This document shows, one piece after another, positions 1-7,932 of a stretch of 64,000 bases of DNA. The first letter of the stretch is position 1, and each line of letters starts with the position of its first letter. Position numbers and translations under genes: made by a program. The notes beneath the pieces were generated by a model, which saw only the letters and a program-made list of their open reading frames with translations, was not told where the DNA came from and ran no database searches. The stretch is taken from assembly GCA_016787725.1 (NCBI GenBank), contig JAEUTZ010000016.1, positions 310,001 through 374,000 of the forward strand, given 5' to 3'. This stretch comes from Cyclobacteriaceae bacterium. GTDB taxonomy: Bacteria > Bacteroidota > Bacteroidia > Cytophagales > Cyclobacteriaceae.

Positions 1-1
1 T

Positions 2-640
2 TTGTTCTTTGGCAGAGCCCTCAACATACCTTCTCAAAACCTTCCTTACCCGGTATATGTCTTTTCCGGGTTGCTCATTTGGAACCTGTTTTCGTCAGGA
101 CTCACCAATGCTTCAAATAGCATGGTGAGTAATGCGCCAATTATTAAAAAGATTTACTTTCCACGACTCATTATTCCCGTTTCGGCAATCCTGGTTGCTT
201 TATTCGATTTTCTGATGGCCGCGGTATTATTTATAGGAATATTGGTTTATTACCACAAGCCAGTACTCTGGGAGGCGCTAATTCTATGGCCGCTGGCCTT
301 AGTGATTGGTATTATTGCCACATTGGGGTTGGGTTCGTGGCTCGCAGCCTTGAATGTGAAGTATCGAGATTTCAGGTATGTCATCCCCTTTTTGGTTCAG
401 GTGTTGTTTTTTCTTACCCCGGTAATTTACCCTATTTCCGTACTGAAGAATCCGGTGCTTCAATATGTGCTGGCATGTTCTCCCATGTATGCTGCGGTAG
501 AGTTATTCCGTTACCCACTAACCGGTATTGCCCCTGACATTTATTTTATGAGCGCTAGTTTAATCTCAGGATTAGTCCTACTGTTGATAGGACTTGTCTA
601 CTTTAAAAGAACTGAAGATTTCTTTGCTGATTTTGCCTGA
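2..640 (+). CDS. ABC-2 type polysaccharide export permease (5' end cut off)
   Basis: This is the C-terminal about 212 residues of an inner-membrane permease of the Wzm/TagG kind, which with its ATPase exports a finished glycan chain across the inner membrane. Several long hydrophobic segments are visible, as is the ending YFKRTEDFFADFA that is typical of this family. Full-length members have about 260-290 residues, so roughly 50-70 N-terminal residues lie upstream of the window and the true start is not visible. The stop is one base before the ATG of the ATPase gene, which fits an obligate transporter pair. The family call is firm; the exported polymer is unknown. Confidence 0.9.
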   Translation: MFFGRALNIPSQNLPYPVYVFSGLLIWNLFSSGLTNASNSMVSNAPIIKKIYFPRLIIPVSAILVALFDFLMAAVLFIGILVYYHKPVLWEALILWPLALVIGIIATLGLGSWLAALNVKYRDFRYVIPFLVQVLFFLTPVIYPISVLKNPVLQYVLACSPMYAAVELFRYPLTGIAPDIYFMSASLISGLVLLLIGLVYFKRTEDFFADFA

Positions 641-641
641 T

Positions 642-1838
642 ATGAAGCCGATTTTAGAAATTCAGAACATTGGTAAAAAATTTCGGATTCAACACCGGGC
701 AGGTGACTATTTGAGTTTAAGGGAAAGAATGGTCAATGTTTTGAAGTTTAATAACAATAAAATAGAAGACTTTTGGGCATTGAAGGATATTTCATTTGAG
801 GTTCATGCGGGTGAATCAATTGGTATCATTGGTCGCAACGGAGCAGGTAAATCCACCCTGTTAAAAGTACTCTCAAAGATAACGCCACCAACTAATGGTC
901 GAATTATTTCAAGAGGGCGTATTGCTAGTTTATTGGAAGTAGGAACAGGGTTTCATCCCGAACTTACAGGCAGGGAGAACATCTTTTTTAATGGTTCTTT
1001 GCTTGGTATGAAACGAAAGGAAATTGAAAACAAGTTTGATGAGATCGTTGATTTTAGTGGTGTTGAAAATTTTTTAGATACGTCACTTAAACATTATTCA
1101 AGCGGAATGCAATTGCGTTTGGCCTTTTCTGTGGCTGCTTTCCTCGAACCGGAAATTCTAATAATTGACGAAGTACTTGCTGTGGGTGATGCTGAATTTC
1201 AGAAAAAATGTCTGGGAAAGATGGAAGATGTCACTAAAAGTGGCCGCACAATTTTGTTTGTAAGTCACAATTTGGGCGCTATTGAAAACTTATGCAGAAA
1301 TGCGATCTTGTTAGATAAAGGTAAGGTGATTTCAGCAGGGTACGTAAATGAAGTAGTTAGACACTATCAACGATCATACAGTACTCAACAAATTTCGCGC
1401 TGGCAACGGTCACATCTAGGAAATGAGCCCGTATATTTTAGTAATGTAGAAGTAGGATTATCGGGAAAGCAGCCGGCTCACTTGCTTACTGTATATTGTG
1501 AGGTAATCTCACAAGTTAAACATAATGATGCTTTTTTAGCGTTTGATATCACTAATTCAATGGGCATTCCTATCCTTCAGGCAATTCCAACCTTGACTCC
1601 GTTTATCAATTATTCACGCGAAGCACGTAAATATATTACTGAAATTGAGCTGCCACCATTAATTCCAGATCAGTATAAAATATCTGCCTGGCTTGGGCCT
1701 CATAACACGGAAACCTTTTGCTTCGACAGGGAGGTAATAGGATTTGAAATCATCAACTCGCCTATGGAAGGCCGGAATTTTCCGCATTCACATCATAATG
1801 GTTTTTTAGTACAACCATCACGGCTAATCAATGGCTAG
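642..1838 (+). CDS. ABC transporter ATPase for polysaccharide export (Wzt-like)
   Basis: ATPase partner of the permease that ends just upstream. Walker A (GRNGAGKST, about residues 64-72), the ABC signature (YSSGMQLRL) and Walker B followed by the catalytic Glu (IIDEVLAVGD, about 172) are all intact. An extra domain of about 140 residues follows the ATPase core. In Wzt proteins such an extension can recognise the modified end of the O-chain, so this may be a substrate-recognition domain (inference). The ATG at 642 is preferred to the start at 594, because the longer version would overlap the permease and the family usually begins with a sequence like KPILEIQNIGKKF. The 3' end overlaps the next gene by 8 bases. 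Confidence 0.92.
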   Translation: MKPILEIQNIGKKFRIQHRAGDYLSLRERMVNVLKFNNNKIEDFWALKDISFEVHAGESIGIIGRNGAGKSTLLKVLSKITPPTNGRIISRGRIASLLEVGTGFHPELTGRENIFFNGSLLGMKRKEIENKFDEIVDFSGVENFLDTSLKHYSSGMQLRLAFSVAAFLEPEILIIDEVLAVGDAEFQKKCLGKMEDVTKSGRTILFVSHNLGAIENLCRNAILLDKGKVISAGYVNEVVRHYQRSYSTQQISRWQRSHLGNEPVYFSNVEVGLSGKQPAHLLTVYCEVISQVKHNDAFLAFDITNSMGIPILQAIPTLTPFINYSREARKYITEIELPPLIPDQYKISAWLGPHNTETFCFDREVIGFEIINSPMEGRNFPHSHHNGFLVQPSRLING

Positions 1839-2529
1839 AAAAATAATAAAGAGAATCGCTCAGCTTGGAGGCTTAGATTTTCAGCGCTATAATAAATCAC
1901 GCACGGAATATCGTAGGCTTTTTAAAAAGTACAAAGAATTCACGATGATTCCTGAAGAGCTGTTTATTAGTAATCTCGAACTTTGCAGTCGCGTTCTTAG
2001 CATAGATGGCGACATAGTGGAGTGTGGGGTTTGGCGCGGAGGAATGAGTGCGGCCATCACTGAATTAGCAGGGGCTGGTCGCGAAATCCATTTATTTGAC
2101 AGCTTTGAAGGGCTCCCTCCAGCCAAAGAAATTGATGGGAAAGATGCTTTGCGTTGGCAACTTGATACGACCTCCGCAGGTTACTTTAATAACTGTATGG
2201 CCGATGAATCATTTGCCATAACTGCCATGCAAAAGACAGGGCACTCTAATTATAGACTGTGGAGGGGTTGGTTCGCGGAAACGATACCGAACTATGATGG
2301 AAACAAAATCGCTATCCTCCGTCTTGATGGGGATTGGTATGATTCGATCAAAACATGTCTCAACGGATTATTTCCCAAAGTGGTGGATGGAGGCTTGGTA
2401 ATTCTAGATGATTACTATACCTGGGAAGGATGCACAAAGGCGGTTCATGATTATCTTTCAGAATCCCAATCTCCAAGTCGCATCTTTCAATGGAACAATC
2501 AGGTTGCCTTTATTGTAAAGAAAAGTTGA
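1831..2529 (+). CDS. TylF/MycF-like O-methyltransferase
   Basis: A 232-residue class I SAM-dependent methyltransferase of the TylF (macrocin O-methyltransferase) type. The segment GDIVECGVWRGGMSAAI is the SAM-binding motif, HLFDSFEGLPP follows as the acidic-loop region, and LRLDGDWYDS and VILDDYYTWEG supply the metal-binding aspartates of this family. In glycan clusters these enzymes methylate sugar hydroxyls. Placement directly behind the export ATPase, with an 8-base overlap, suggests it modifies the exported chain, perhaps at its terminus (inference). The sugar position is not predictable from sequence. Confidence 0.85.
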   Translation: MARKIIKRIAQLGGLDFQRYNKSRTEYRRLFKKYKEFTMIPEELFISNLELCSRVLSIDGDIVECGVWRGGMSAAITELAGAGREIHLFDSFEGLPPAKEIDGKDALRWQLDTTSAGYFNNCMADESFAITAMQKTGHSNYRLWRGWFAETIPNYDGNKIAILRLDGDWYDSIKTCLNGLFPKVVDGGLVILDDYYTWEGCTKAVHDYLSESQSPSRIFQWNNQVAFIVKKS

Positions 2530-3257
2530 AAGTATCCTATACTCATACGGCTGAAGTCCACAATATGAACGCACCCCGCGAGGTGGTGCCGTATATAATG
2601 GAATTAGTAAAGCCCACAAGTGTATTGGATGTAGGTTGTGGTACAGGCACCTGGTTAAAAGCATTTGAAGAAGCGGGAGTGAATGATTATCTGGGAATAG
2701 ATGGTGGTTATGTAAATCGCGAAACCTTGAAAATTTCCCAGGATAGATTTCGTGCATTCGACCTTCGCCATTCATGGACGTTAAAACGAAAATTCGATTT
2801 AGTTATCTCACTTGAAGTCGTGGAACATTTACCTGAAACGAGTGCGGATTTATTCGTTGAAGCTTTGATAAGCCATGGTAATGTGATATTGTTTTCTGCG
2901 GCTATTCCAGGACAAGATGGTCAAAACCATTTAAACGAGCAATGGCCTGAATACTGGCAAGAGAAGTTTATAAAACATGGATTTTATTTTCATGATGTTA
3001 TACGTCCTTTAATTTGGAACAACGAAAAAGTTGATTTATGGTATAAACAGAATATATTTTTGGTTAGAAAGAGTAGTGAGAACTTGAATGATAAACCGCT
3101 TTCTATTGTTCATCCAGACCTTTTCAAGCTAACAATTTCAAACCATGATGAATATATCGCAAGTTTAGTTGAAGGCAGGCAGGGAGTAAGACTTGCTGTA
3201 GCGATATTTTTTAACTCCATTAAGTATAAGCTTAAAAGTCTATTGGGCTTGGTATGA
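2526..3257 (+). CDS. SAM-dependent methyltransferase
   Basis: Class I methyltransferase with a clear motif I (VLDVGCGTGTW) and a post-motif segment FDLVISLEVVEHLP. The C-terminal third matches no domain I recognise. Start choice is uncertain. A TTG at 2526 gives a TTGA stop-start overlap with the previous gene; an ATG at 2490 would overlap it by 40 bases; an ATG at 2565 would shorten the protein. I chose the 4-base overlap because the same coupling recurs in this cluster. Probable role: methylation of a sugar or other small group during glycan assembly (inference). Confidence 0.82.
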   Translation: MKVSYTHTAEVHNMNAPREVVPYIMELVKPTSVLDVGCGTGTWLKAFEEAGVNDYLGIDGGYVNRETLKISQDRFRAFDLRHSWTLKRKFDLVISLEVVEHLPETSADLFVEALISHGNVILFSAAIPGQDGQNHLNEQWPEYWQEKFIKHGFYFHDVIRPLIWNNEKVDLWYKQNIFLVRKSSENLNDKPLSIVHPDLFKLTISNHDEYIASLVEGRQGVRLAVAIFFNSIKYKLKSLLGLV

Positions 3258-3260
3258 TTT

Positions 3261-4250
3261 ATGAATTCCGGTGTTTCAGTCATAATCTGTTGTTATAATA
3301 GTGCTTCAAGAATTAAGGATACGCTTTACTATTTGAGCAAGCAGGTGTATGAACCGAATTTGTTTTGGGAGATTATTGTGGTTGACAATGCTTCATTAGA
3401 TAATTCTGGCGAGGTAGCTGCGACTTTCTGGAAAAGCACACGAACCAATGTTTCTCTAAAAGTAGTGAATGAAGCAATTCCTGGCTTGTCTGCAGCTAGA
3501 AAACGAGGCGTAATGGAGGCAAATTACAATGTTGTTATTTTTTGTGATGATGATAATCATTTAGAGCCGAACTATGTGACCACAGGCAATCACCTAATTA
3601 GGAGTCGGGAAGAAATAGGCATCGTTGGTGCTTGGGTGAAGCCCAAGTTACCTTTCAATCCAGGATTGTGGATCCTTGATTTCTATCCTGCTCTGGCAAT
3701 TGGGAAACGGGCAGAAACTCCGGGTTGGGTAGATTGGATTTTTGGAGCAGGAATGGTAATCAAGAGAGAGATTTTTCTTGAACTTGCCAGAAGAGGAATA
3801 GACACCATGTTAAGTGATAGGGTAGGCACAAAACAAACTTCGGGTGGCGATGCTGAAATTTGTGTGCTTGCCAGGTTTATCGGATACAAGATTTTTTTTT
3901 CACCGGAATTACAATTGTACCATGCTATTTCAGCCCATCGCTTGTCAAGAATGTCTTTTATTAAAGCAAATCATTTAAATGTTTACCCCCTAATATATCT
4001 GTATATTTTAGAACGCCTGGTAAAAGATCAATCCCAGACAAGCTCTCGGCTTTACAGTGGATACGTTATTGAATGCTTGGGAAAGATCACGCATTTCTTT
4101 CCAAGAGTGTTATTTGGTAAGCATAATTTCTATAGTTTCATCATGCTTTATCAAAATATTCAGCTTGTATTTTGGATGCTTTTTAGAAGGAAGAAGTTCC
4201 GTCATACCGTCAAAGAAGTTTATCAGAATTTATATCATGCACGAGCTTAA
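3261..4250 (+). CDS. Glycosyltransferase family 2
   Basis: A 329-residue GT-A fold enzyme. The N-terminal VSVIICCYNSA and EIIVVDNASLDNS bind the nucleotide, and the acidic CDDDNH stretch around residues 95-100 is the metal/nucleotide-sugar (DXD) site. A conserved-looking SGGDAEIC segment follows near residue 195. It probably transfers a sugar from a nucleotide donor to the growing lipid-linked chain on the cytoplasmic face. It begins 3 bases after the previous stop and overlaps the next gene by 14 bases. Donor and acceptor are unknown. Confidence 0.88.
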   Translation: MNSGVSVIICCYNSASRIKDTLYYLSKQVYEPNLFWEIIVVDNASLDNSGEVAATFWKSTRTNVSLKVVNEAIPGLSAARKRGVMEANYNVVIFCDDDNHLEPNYVTTGNHLIRSREEIGIVGAWVKPKLPFNPGLWILDFYPALAIGKRAETPGWVDWIFGAGMVIKREIFLELARRGIDTMLSDRVGTKQTSGGDAEICVLARFIGYKIFFSPELQLYHAISAHRLSRMSFIKANHLNVYPLIYLYILERLVKDQSQTSSRLYSGYVIECLGKITHFFPRVLFGKHNFYSFIMLYQNIQLVFWMLFRRKKFRHTVKEVYQNLYHARA

Positions 4251-4929
4251 TAAGGGTTATAACCAATGGCATGGCAATCATGAACATGAGGATGATCATG
4301 CGACTCCGTGGCATTCATTTGTGAGGGCAAATCTTTCAGGAAATGATGTCCTGAATAAAATGATTCTTGAAATTGGTTGTGGACGAGGAGGATTTTCAAA
4401 CTATCTCATTAACCATAAAGATCAGCCGTCAATGATACATGCTTGTGACTATTCAGAAACTGCATTAAAGATCGGGGCGGAAAAGTATCAATCGCCAAAA
4501 ATTGTGTGGTCTAGACAAGATATCATGAGTATGACTTTTGAATCCAATAGTATAGATACTGCAATTTCTTGTGAAACAATTGAGCATGTGCCGAATCCCT
4601 CCAGGGCTATACAGGAGCTATACCGAGTTTTGAAGCCAGGAGGGAGGTTATACCTAACTTGCCCTAACTATTTCAATTTTTTTGGAGTCTGGTGTGTTTA
4701 TCGATGGCTAATTGGTAAACCATATACCGAAGGAGGCCAGCCATATGTAAATTATATCTTGATGCCGAAGGTATATCACTGGATACGGCAAGCAGGCTTT
4801 ATCGTTGAAAAATTTCATTCATCAGAATTGATAATGCCAGCCCGGATTCCAAAGCATTTCTATAAACATAACACTCCTCGGTTACTAAGGCCATTCGGTT
4901 ATAGAACGTATTATGTAGTTAGAAAATAA
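4237..4929 (+). CDS. Class I SAM-dependent methyltransferase
   Basis: About 230 residues of the Methyltransf_11 type: motif I is ILEIGCGRGGFS, then CDYSETAL (acidic loop), and SIDTAISCETIEHVPNPSRAIQELYRVLKPGGRLYLTCPN, the classic motif sequence of this family. I start it at the ATG at 4237. The open frame extends upstream to 4057, but that part lies entirely inside the preceding glycosyltransferase and does not look like a methyltransferase N-terminus. It is one of four methyltransferase-like genes in this cluster, which implies a heavily methylated glycan. Confidence 0.87.
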   Translation: MHELNKGYNQWHGNHEHEDDHATPWHSFVRANLSGNDVLNKMILEIGCGRGGFSNYLINHKDQPSMIHACDYSETALKIGAEKYQSPKIVWSRQDIMSMTFESNSIDTAISCETIEHVPNPSRAIQELYRVLKPGGRLYLTCPNYFNFFGVWCVYRWLIGKPYTEGGQPYVNYILMPKVYHWIRQAGFIVEKFHSSELIMPARIPKHFYKHNTPRLLRPFGYRTYYVVRK

Positions 4930-4938
4930 TCCTTATTT

Positions 4939-5838
4939 ATGGGTATCACGAAAAACTGTTCCAGGTTTCTTGTCTATGCAAGGGCTAAAGGTGTATCCTA
5001 CGAAAGGGCGATCATGCTCGGAAGACAGGTACTTTATGTAAATAAGGATGAATTCATAGATCAAATTAAACATTACTCAGTTGCTTCATCCGAAATGGCA
5101 ATGAGTTTGCCTTTTGAAAAGTTTGCAGAACCACTATTTAGTATACTTGGGGCTACCAGAATAGACAGCATTGACTACTCCGATTATGAAGGAGCATCTA
5201 TCATACACGATCTTAATCAGCCCTTGCCACAATTTTTACAAAAGAAATATTCTATTGTTTTTGACGGAGGAACATTGGAACATGTATTTAACTTTCCACA
5301 AGCAATTAAAAATTGTATGGATATGTTGGAAGTAGGCGGTCATTTTCTTTCCATTACCCCTACAAATAATCTGTGTGGTCATGGGTTTTATCAATTTAGC
5401 CCTGAGTTGTTCTTTTCTGTATTTTCTGAGAAGCATGGATTCGTAATTAAATTGCTTGCCATGGGTGTAGAACAGGATGCTGAAGGAATTACCGAATGGT
5501 ATCAGGTAAACGATCCAAAGACGGTCAAAAGGAGAGTGACATTAAGGAACAGTCAGCCAACACACATAATGATAATCGCGCAAAAGATTACCGATACGGA
5601 AAACATTTCCTTGCAGCCAATTCAAAGCGATTACGAAATGGTTTGGGAGGTGTTCAGCTCCCAGAAGAACGACATTCCCATAAAGCATGAAAGAAAAGTG
5701 ATTTATTACTATAGGAAGTATATGCCGTCATTTTTGAAACAAGTAGTCAGGAAATTTGTGGGTAGTAGTGAAGTTCATAGGGATCTGACAGGTTTGGGTA
5801 TAGTTAATCCGGATTTTTTTAAGAAGATGGAGGTTTAA
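4939..5838 (+). CDS. Methyltransferase-like protein without a clear SAM glycine motif
   Basis: A 299-residue protein. The segment YSIVFDGGTLEHVFNFPQAIKNCMDMLEVGGHFLSITPTNN resembles motifs II-III of class I methyltransferases, but the usual glycine-rich motif I (E/DxGxGxG) is missing. Where it should be, there is SILGATRIDSIDYSDYEG. A conserved-looking GHGFYQFSPELFF segment follows. It may be a diverged methyltransferase or a non-catalytic relative. It sits 9 bases after one methyltransferase and 6 bases before a glycosyltransferase, so it is surely part of the glycan operon. Its precise function is not known to me. Confidence 0.7.
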   Translation: MGITKNCSRFLVYARAKGVSYERAIMLGRQVLYVNKDEFIDQIKHYSVASSEMAMSLPFEKFAEPLFSILGATRIDSIDYSDYEGASIIHDLNQPLPQFLQKKYSIVFDGGTLEHVFNFPQAIKNCMDMLEVGGHFLSITPTNNLCGHGFYQFSPELFFSVFSEKHGFVIKLLAMGVEQDAEGITEWYQVNDPKTVKRRVTLRNSQPTHIMIIAQKITDTENISLQPIQSDYEMVWEVFSSQKNDIPIKHERKVIYYYRKYMPSFLKQVVRKFVGSSEVHRDLTGLGIVNPDFFKKMEV

Positions 5839-5844
5839 TTTTTT

Positions 5845-6957
5845 GTGACTAAAATTCTTTTTTATACCCCCTTTAATCACAGGTCTCGCGATACGGAGTC
5901 TTTAATGCTTGCATTCAACCATCAAGGTTTCAAAGTGATCTCATTAACTCAACAGGAGGGGTTCCTGTTCAGTGATTTTTTAACATCTCACGGGATAGAG
6001 ACATATTCAGAAATAGTATCCGGACAGCGTTCAGGCTGGTTATACTATTTCAAACACTTATTAATTTTTGTGAGATTTTGTTGGAAGCATGATATTGACA
6101 TTGTATATAGTCATTTGGAGCCTGCTAACTTTGTGGCATCAGTGGGACAGTTTTTTGTCAGGGCAAACATTTATATTACCAGACATCATATTGACGAGGG
6201 TTCACTTTATAAATTTGATAAATCGGTATCCTACAGACTAACTTACCACCTGGCAAGGAAAATCATTGTTGTTTCCAGGCATGCAAAGCAATATATGATA
6301 GAGAAAGAGCGAATACCCGCTCATAAGATAGTTCCAATTAATTTGGGCTATAATTTTTCGTTGTATGCCCCCCCTGATATATTGGAAATAGACAGAATAA
6401 AGCATGAATACCCTTGTGAAGTTTTATTAGTAGCGGCACTGCGGCTTACGGAATTCAAACGACCAGATGTATGCATAGAAACCCTTAAGCAACTTTTGAA
6501 ATTGGGAATAAATGCTAAATTATTAATGCTAGGAAGTGGAGAAATGAAGGGAACTTTGCAGAGTATGATTGATGAAAATGGTTTGGAGGGTAAAGCCTTC
6601 TTGTTAGGTTTTGTTTCTAACCCATTGGATTATATATCTTCCGCTGATTTCCTTATTCATCCATCAATACTTGAATCAAGTTGTGTGGTGGTTAAAGAAG
6701 CGGGTTTAGTTTCAACGCCCGTAATAGTATGTTCTGGTATAGGAGACTTTGATGAATATATAGAGCATGGTAAGAATGGCTTTTTAGTGGACCAGTATAA
6801 GTTTGCAATGGAAGCTGCCTCAGTAATAAGACTTAACAAGGACAATCGCAATCTTCTGACGGAAATGGGTGAAAAGTTATTTAATGATGTTCATCGGCTT
6901 TTTGACATAAACAATGTCGTGCACGCATATGAGACTTTAAATAGAGGGTTGCAATGA
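5845..6957 (+). CDS. Glycosyltransferase family 4
   Basis: A 370-residue GT-B enzyme with a GTG start. The N-terminal acceptor domain begins KILFYTPFNHRS. The C-terminal donor domain shows VAALRLTEFKRPDVCIETL, LMLGSGEMKGTL and the segment SSADFLIHPSILESSCVVVKEAG, whose glutamates correspond to the EX7E nucleotide-sugar site of the family. It retains the anomeric configuration of the donor (family knowledge). The 3' end forms an ATGA overlap with the next gene. Confidence 0.88.
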   Translation: MTKILFYTPFNHRSRDTESLMLAFNHQGFKVISLTQQEGFLFSDFLTSHGIETYSEIVSGQRSGWLYYFKHLLIFVRFCWKHDIDIVYSHLEPANFVASVGQFFVRANIYITRHHIDEGSLYKFDKSVSYRLTYHLARKIIVVSRHAKQYMIEKERIPAHKIVPINLGYNFSLYAPPDILEIDRIKHEYPCEVLLVAALRLTEFKRPDVCIETLKQLLKLGINAKLLMLGSGEMKGTLQSMIDENGLEGKAFLLGFVSNPLDYISSADFLIHPSILESSCVVVKEAGLVSTPVIVCSGIGDFDEYIEHGKNGFLVDQYKFAMEAASVIRLNKDNRNLLTEMGEKLFNDVHRLFDINNVVHAYETLNRGLQ

Positions 6958-7874
6958 GAAGCGATTCTTCTCCGTTTTTTTCAATTATTGTTCCGGTTTA
7001 TAATCGTTCAGCATTTGTTTCGACATTAATCGATTCTGTTTTACAACAAACATATTCATCATTCGAATTAATTATTGTGAATGACGGCAGCACAGACGAT
7101 ACCGAAGCTGTCATACTACGCTATACGGATACGCGGTTAAAATATATTCGCACTGAAAACAATGAACGGGGTGCTGCCCGAAACAAAGGAGCGCAGCTAG
7201 CAAATGGCAGCTATTTCAATTTCTTTGATTCAGATGACCGCATGTTGCCACATCACTTAGCGACAGCCTGGACATTCATTAATTCACGAAAGTTTCCGCC
7301 ATGGTTTCATACAGGTTATGCTCTAGTTGATGAGGATGGCGAAATGATATTGGAAGAATTGGGAGAATTGACTCAAGCTGAGAAAAGATTGATTGTAACA
7401 AATTATTTGGGTTGTGACAGTGTATTTGTTGAACGTTCACTTTTCATGCAGACGCAGTTTAATGCTGATCGAATCTTATCTTCTTCCGAAGATTGGGAGT
7501 TATGGCTTAGACTTATTAGCCGGGAAAGATTATTAGCGTGCCAGATAATTACGGTTCACATGGTCCAACATACTAGTAGAAGTCTCCTGACCATTTCTCC
7601 CGACAGAATTATAGAGCGAGATACTTATTTGTTAAATTCTCTGCTACAAGACAAGGCATTTTGCGATAAATATTTTACCTGGTTAGGAATTTTTGAGGCT
7701 GACCGTTATACATTTTTTTCATTGTGTTTGTTACTTGCAAAACGAAGGCAGGAGGCTTCAAATTATTTATGGAAGTCACTAATTACAAGCCCTCGGGTGT
7801 TGTTAAGAAGACGATTTTGGGCTTGTGGAAAAAAACTATTAATGAGTTCATTTTCGCAATCAAAATTTAACTAA
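6954..7874 (+). CDS. Glycosyltransferase family 2
   Basis: A 306-residue GT2 enzyme. The N-terminus has SIIVPVYNRSAFV and ELIIVNDGSTDDT, followed by ERGAARNKGAQLANG and the DXD-type FDSDDR around residues 91-96. A later SSEDWELWLRL segment is the usual ED(x)E region before the acceptor loop. It overlaps the previous gene by ATGA, so translation is probably coupled. Likely adds one sugar of the repeat unit; the sugar is unknown. Confidence 0.9.
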   Translation: MRSDSSPFFSIIVPVYNRSAFVSTLIDSVLQQTYSSFELIIVNDGSTDDTEAVILRYTDTRLKYIRTENNERGAARNKGAQLANGSYFNFFDSDDRMLPHHLATAWTFINSRKFPPWFHTGYALVDEDGEMILEELGELTQAEKRLIVTNYLGCDSVFVERSLFMQTQFNADRILSSSEDWELWLRLISRERLLACQIITVHMVQHTSRSLLTISPDRIIERDTYLLNSLLQDKAFCDKYFTWLGIFEADRYTFFSLCLLLAKRRQEASNYLWKSLITSPRVLLRRRFWACGKKLLMSSFSQSKFN

Positions 7875-7932
7875 ATGCAATGAACATTAACCATTTGCAA
7901 CATCACAAATCTGTATTGAAATTATATAATTA

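Noticed and set aside
4057-4236. N-terminal extension of the methyltransferase gene at 4237
   Set aside because: The extension lies inside the 3' end of the preceding glycosyltransferase in another frame and does not resemble a methyltransferase start.
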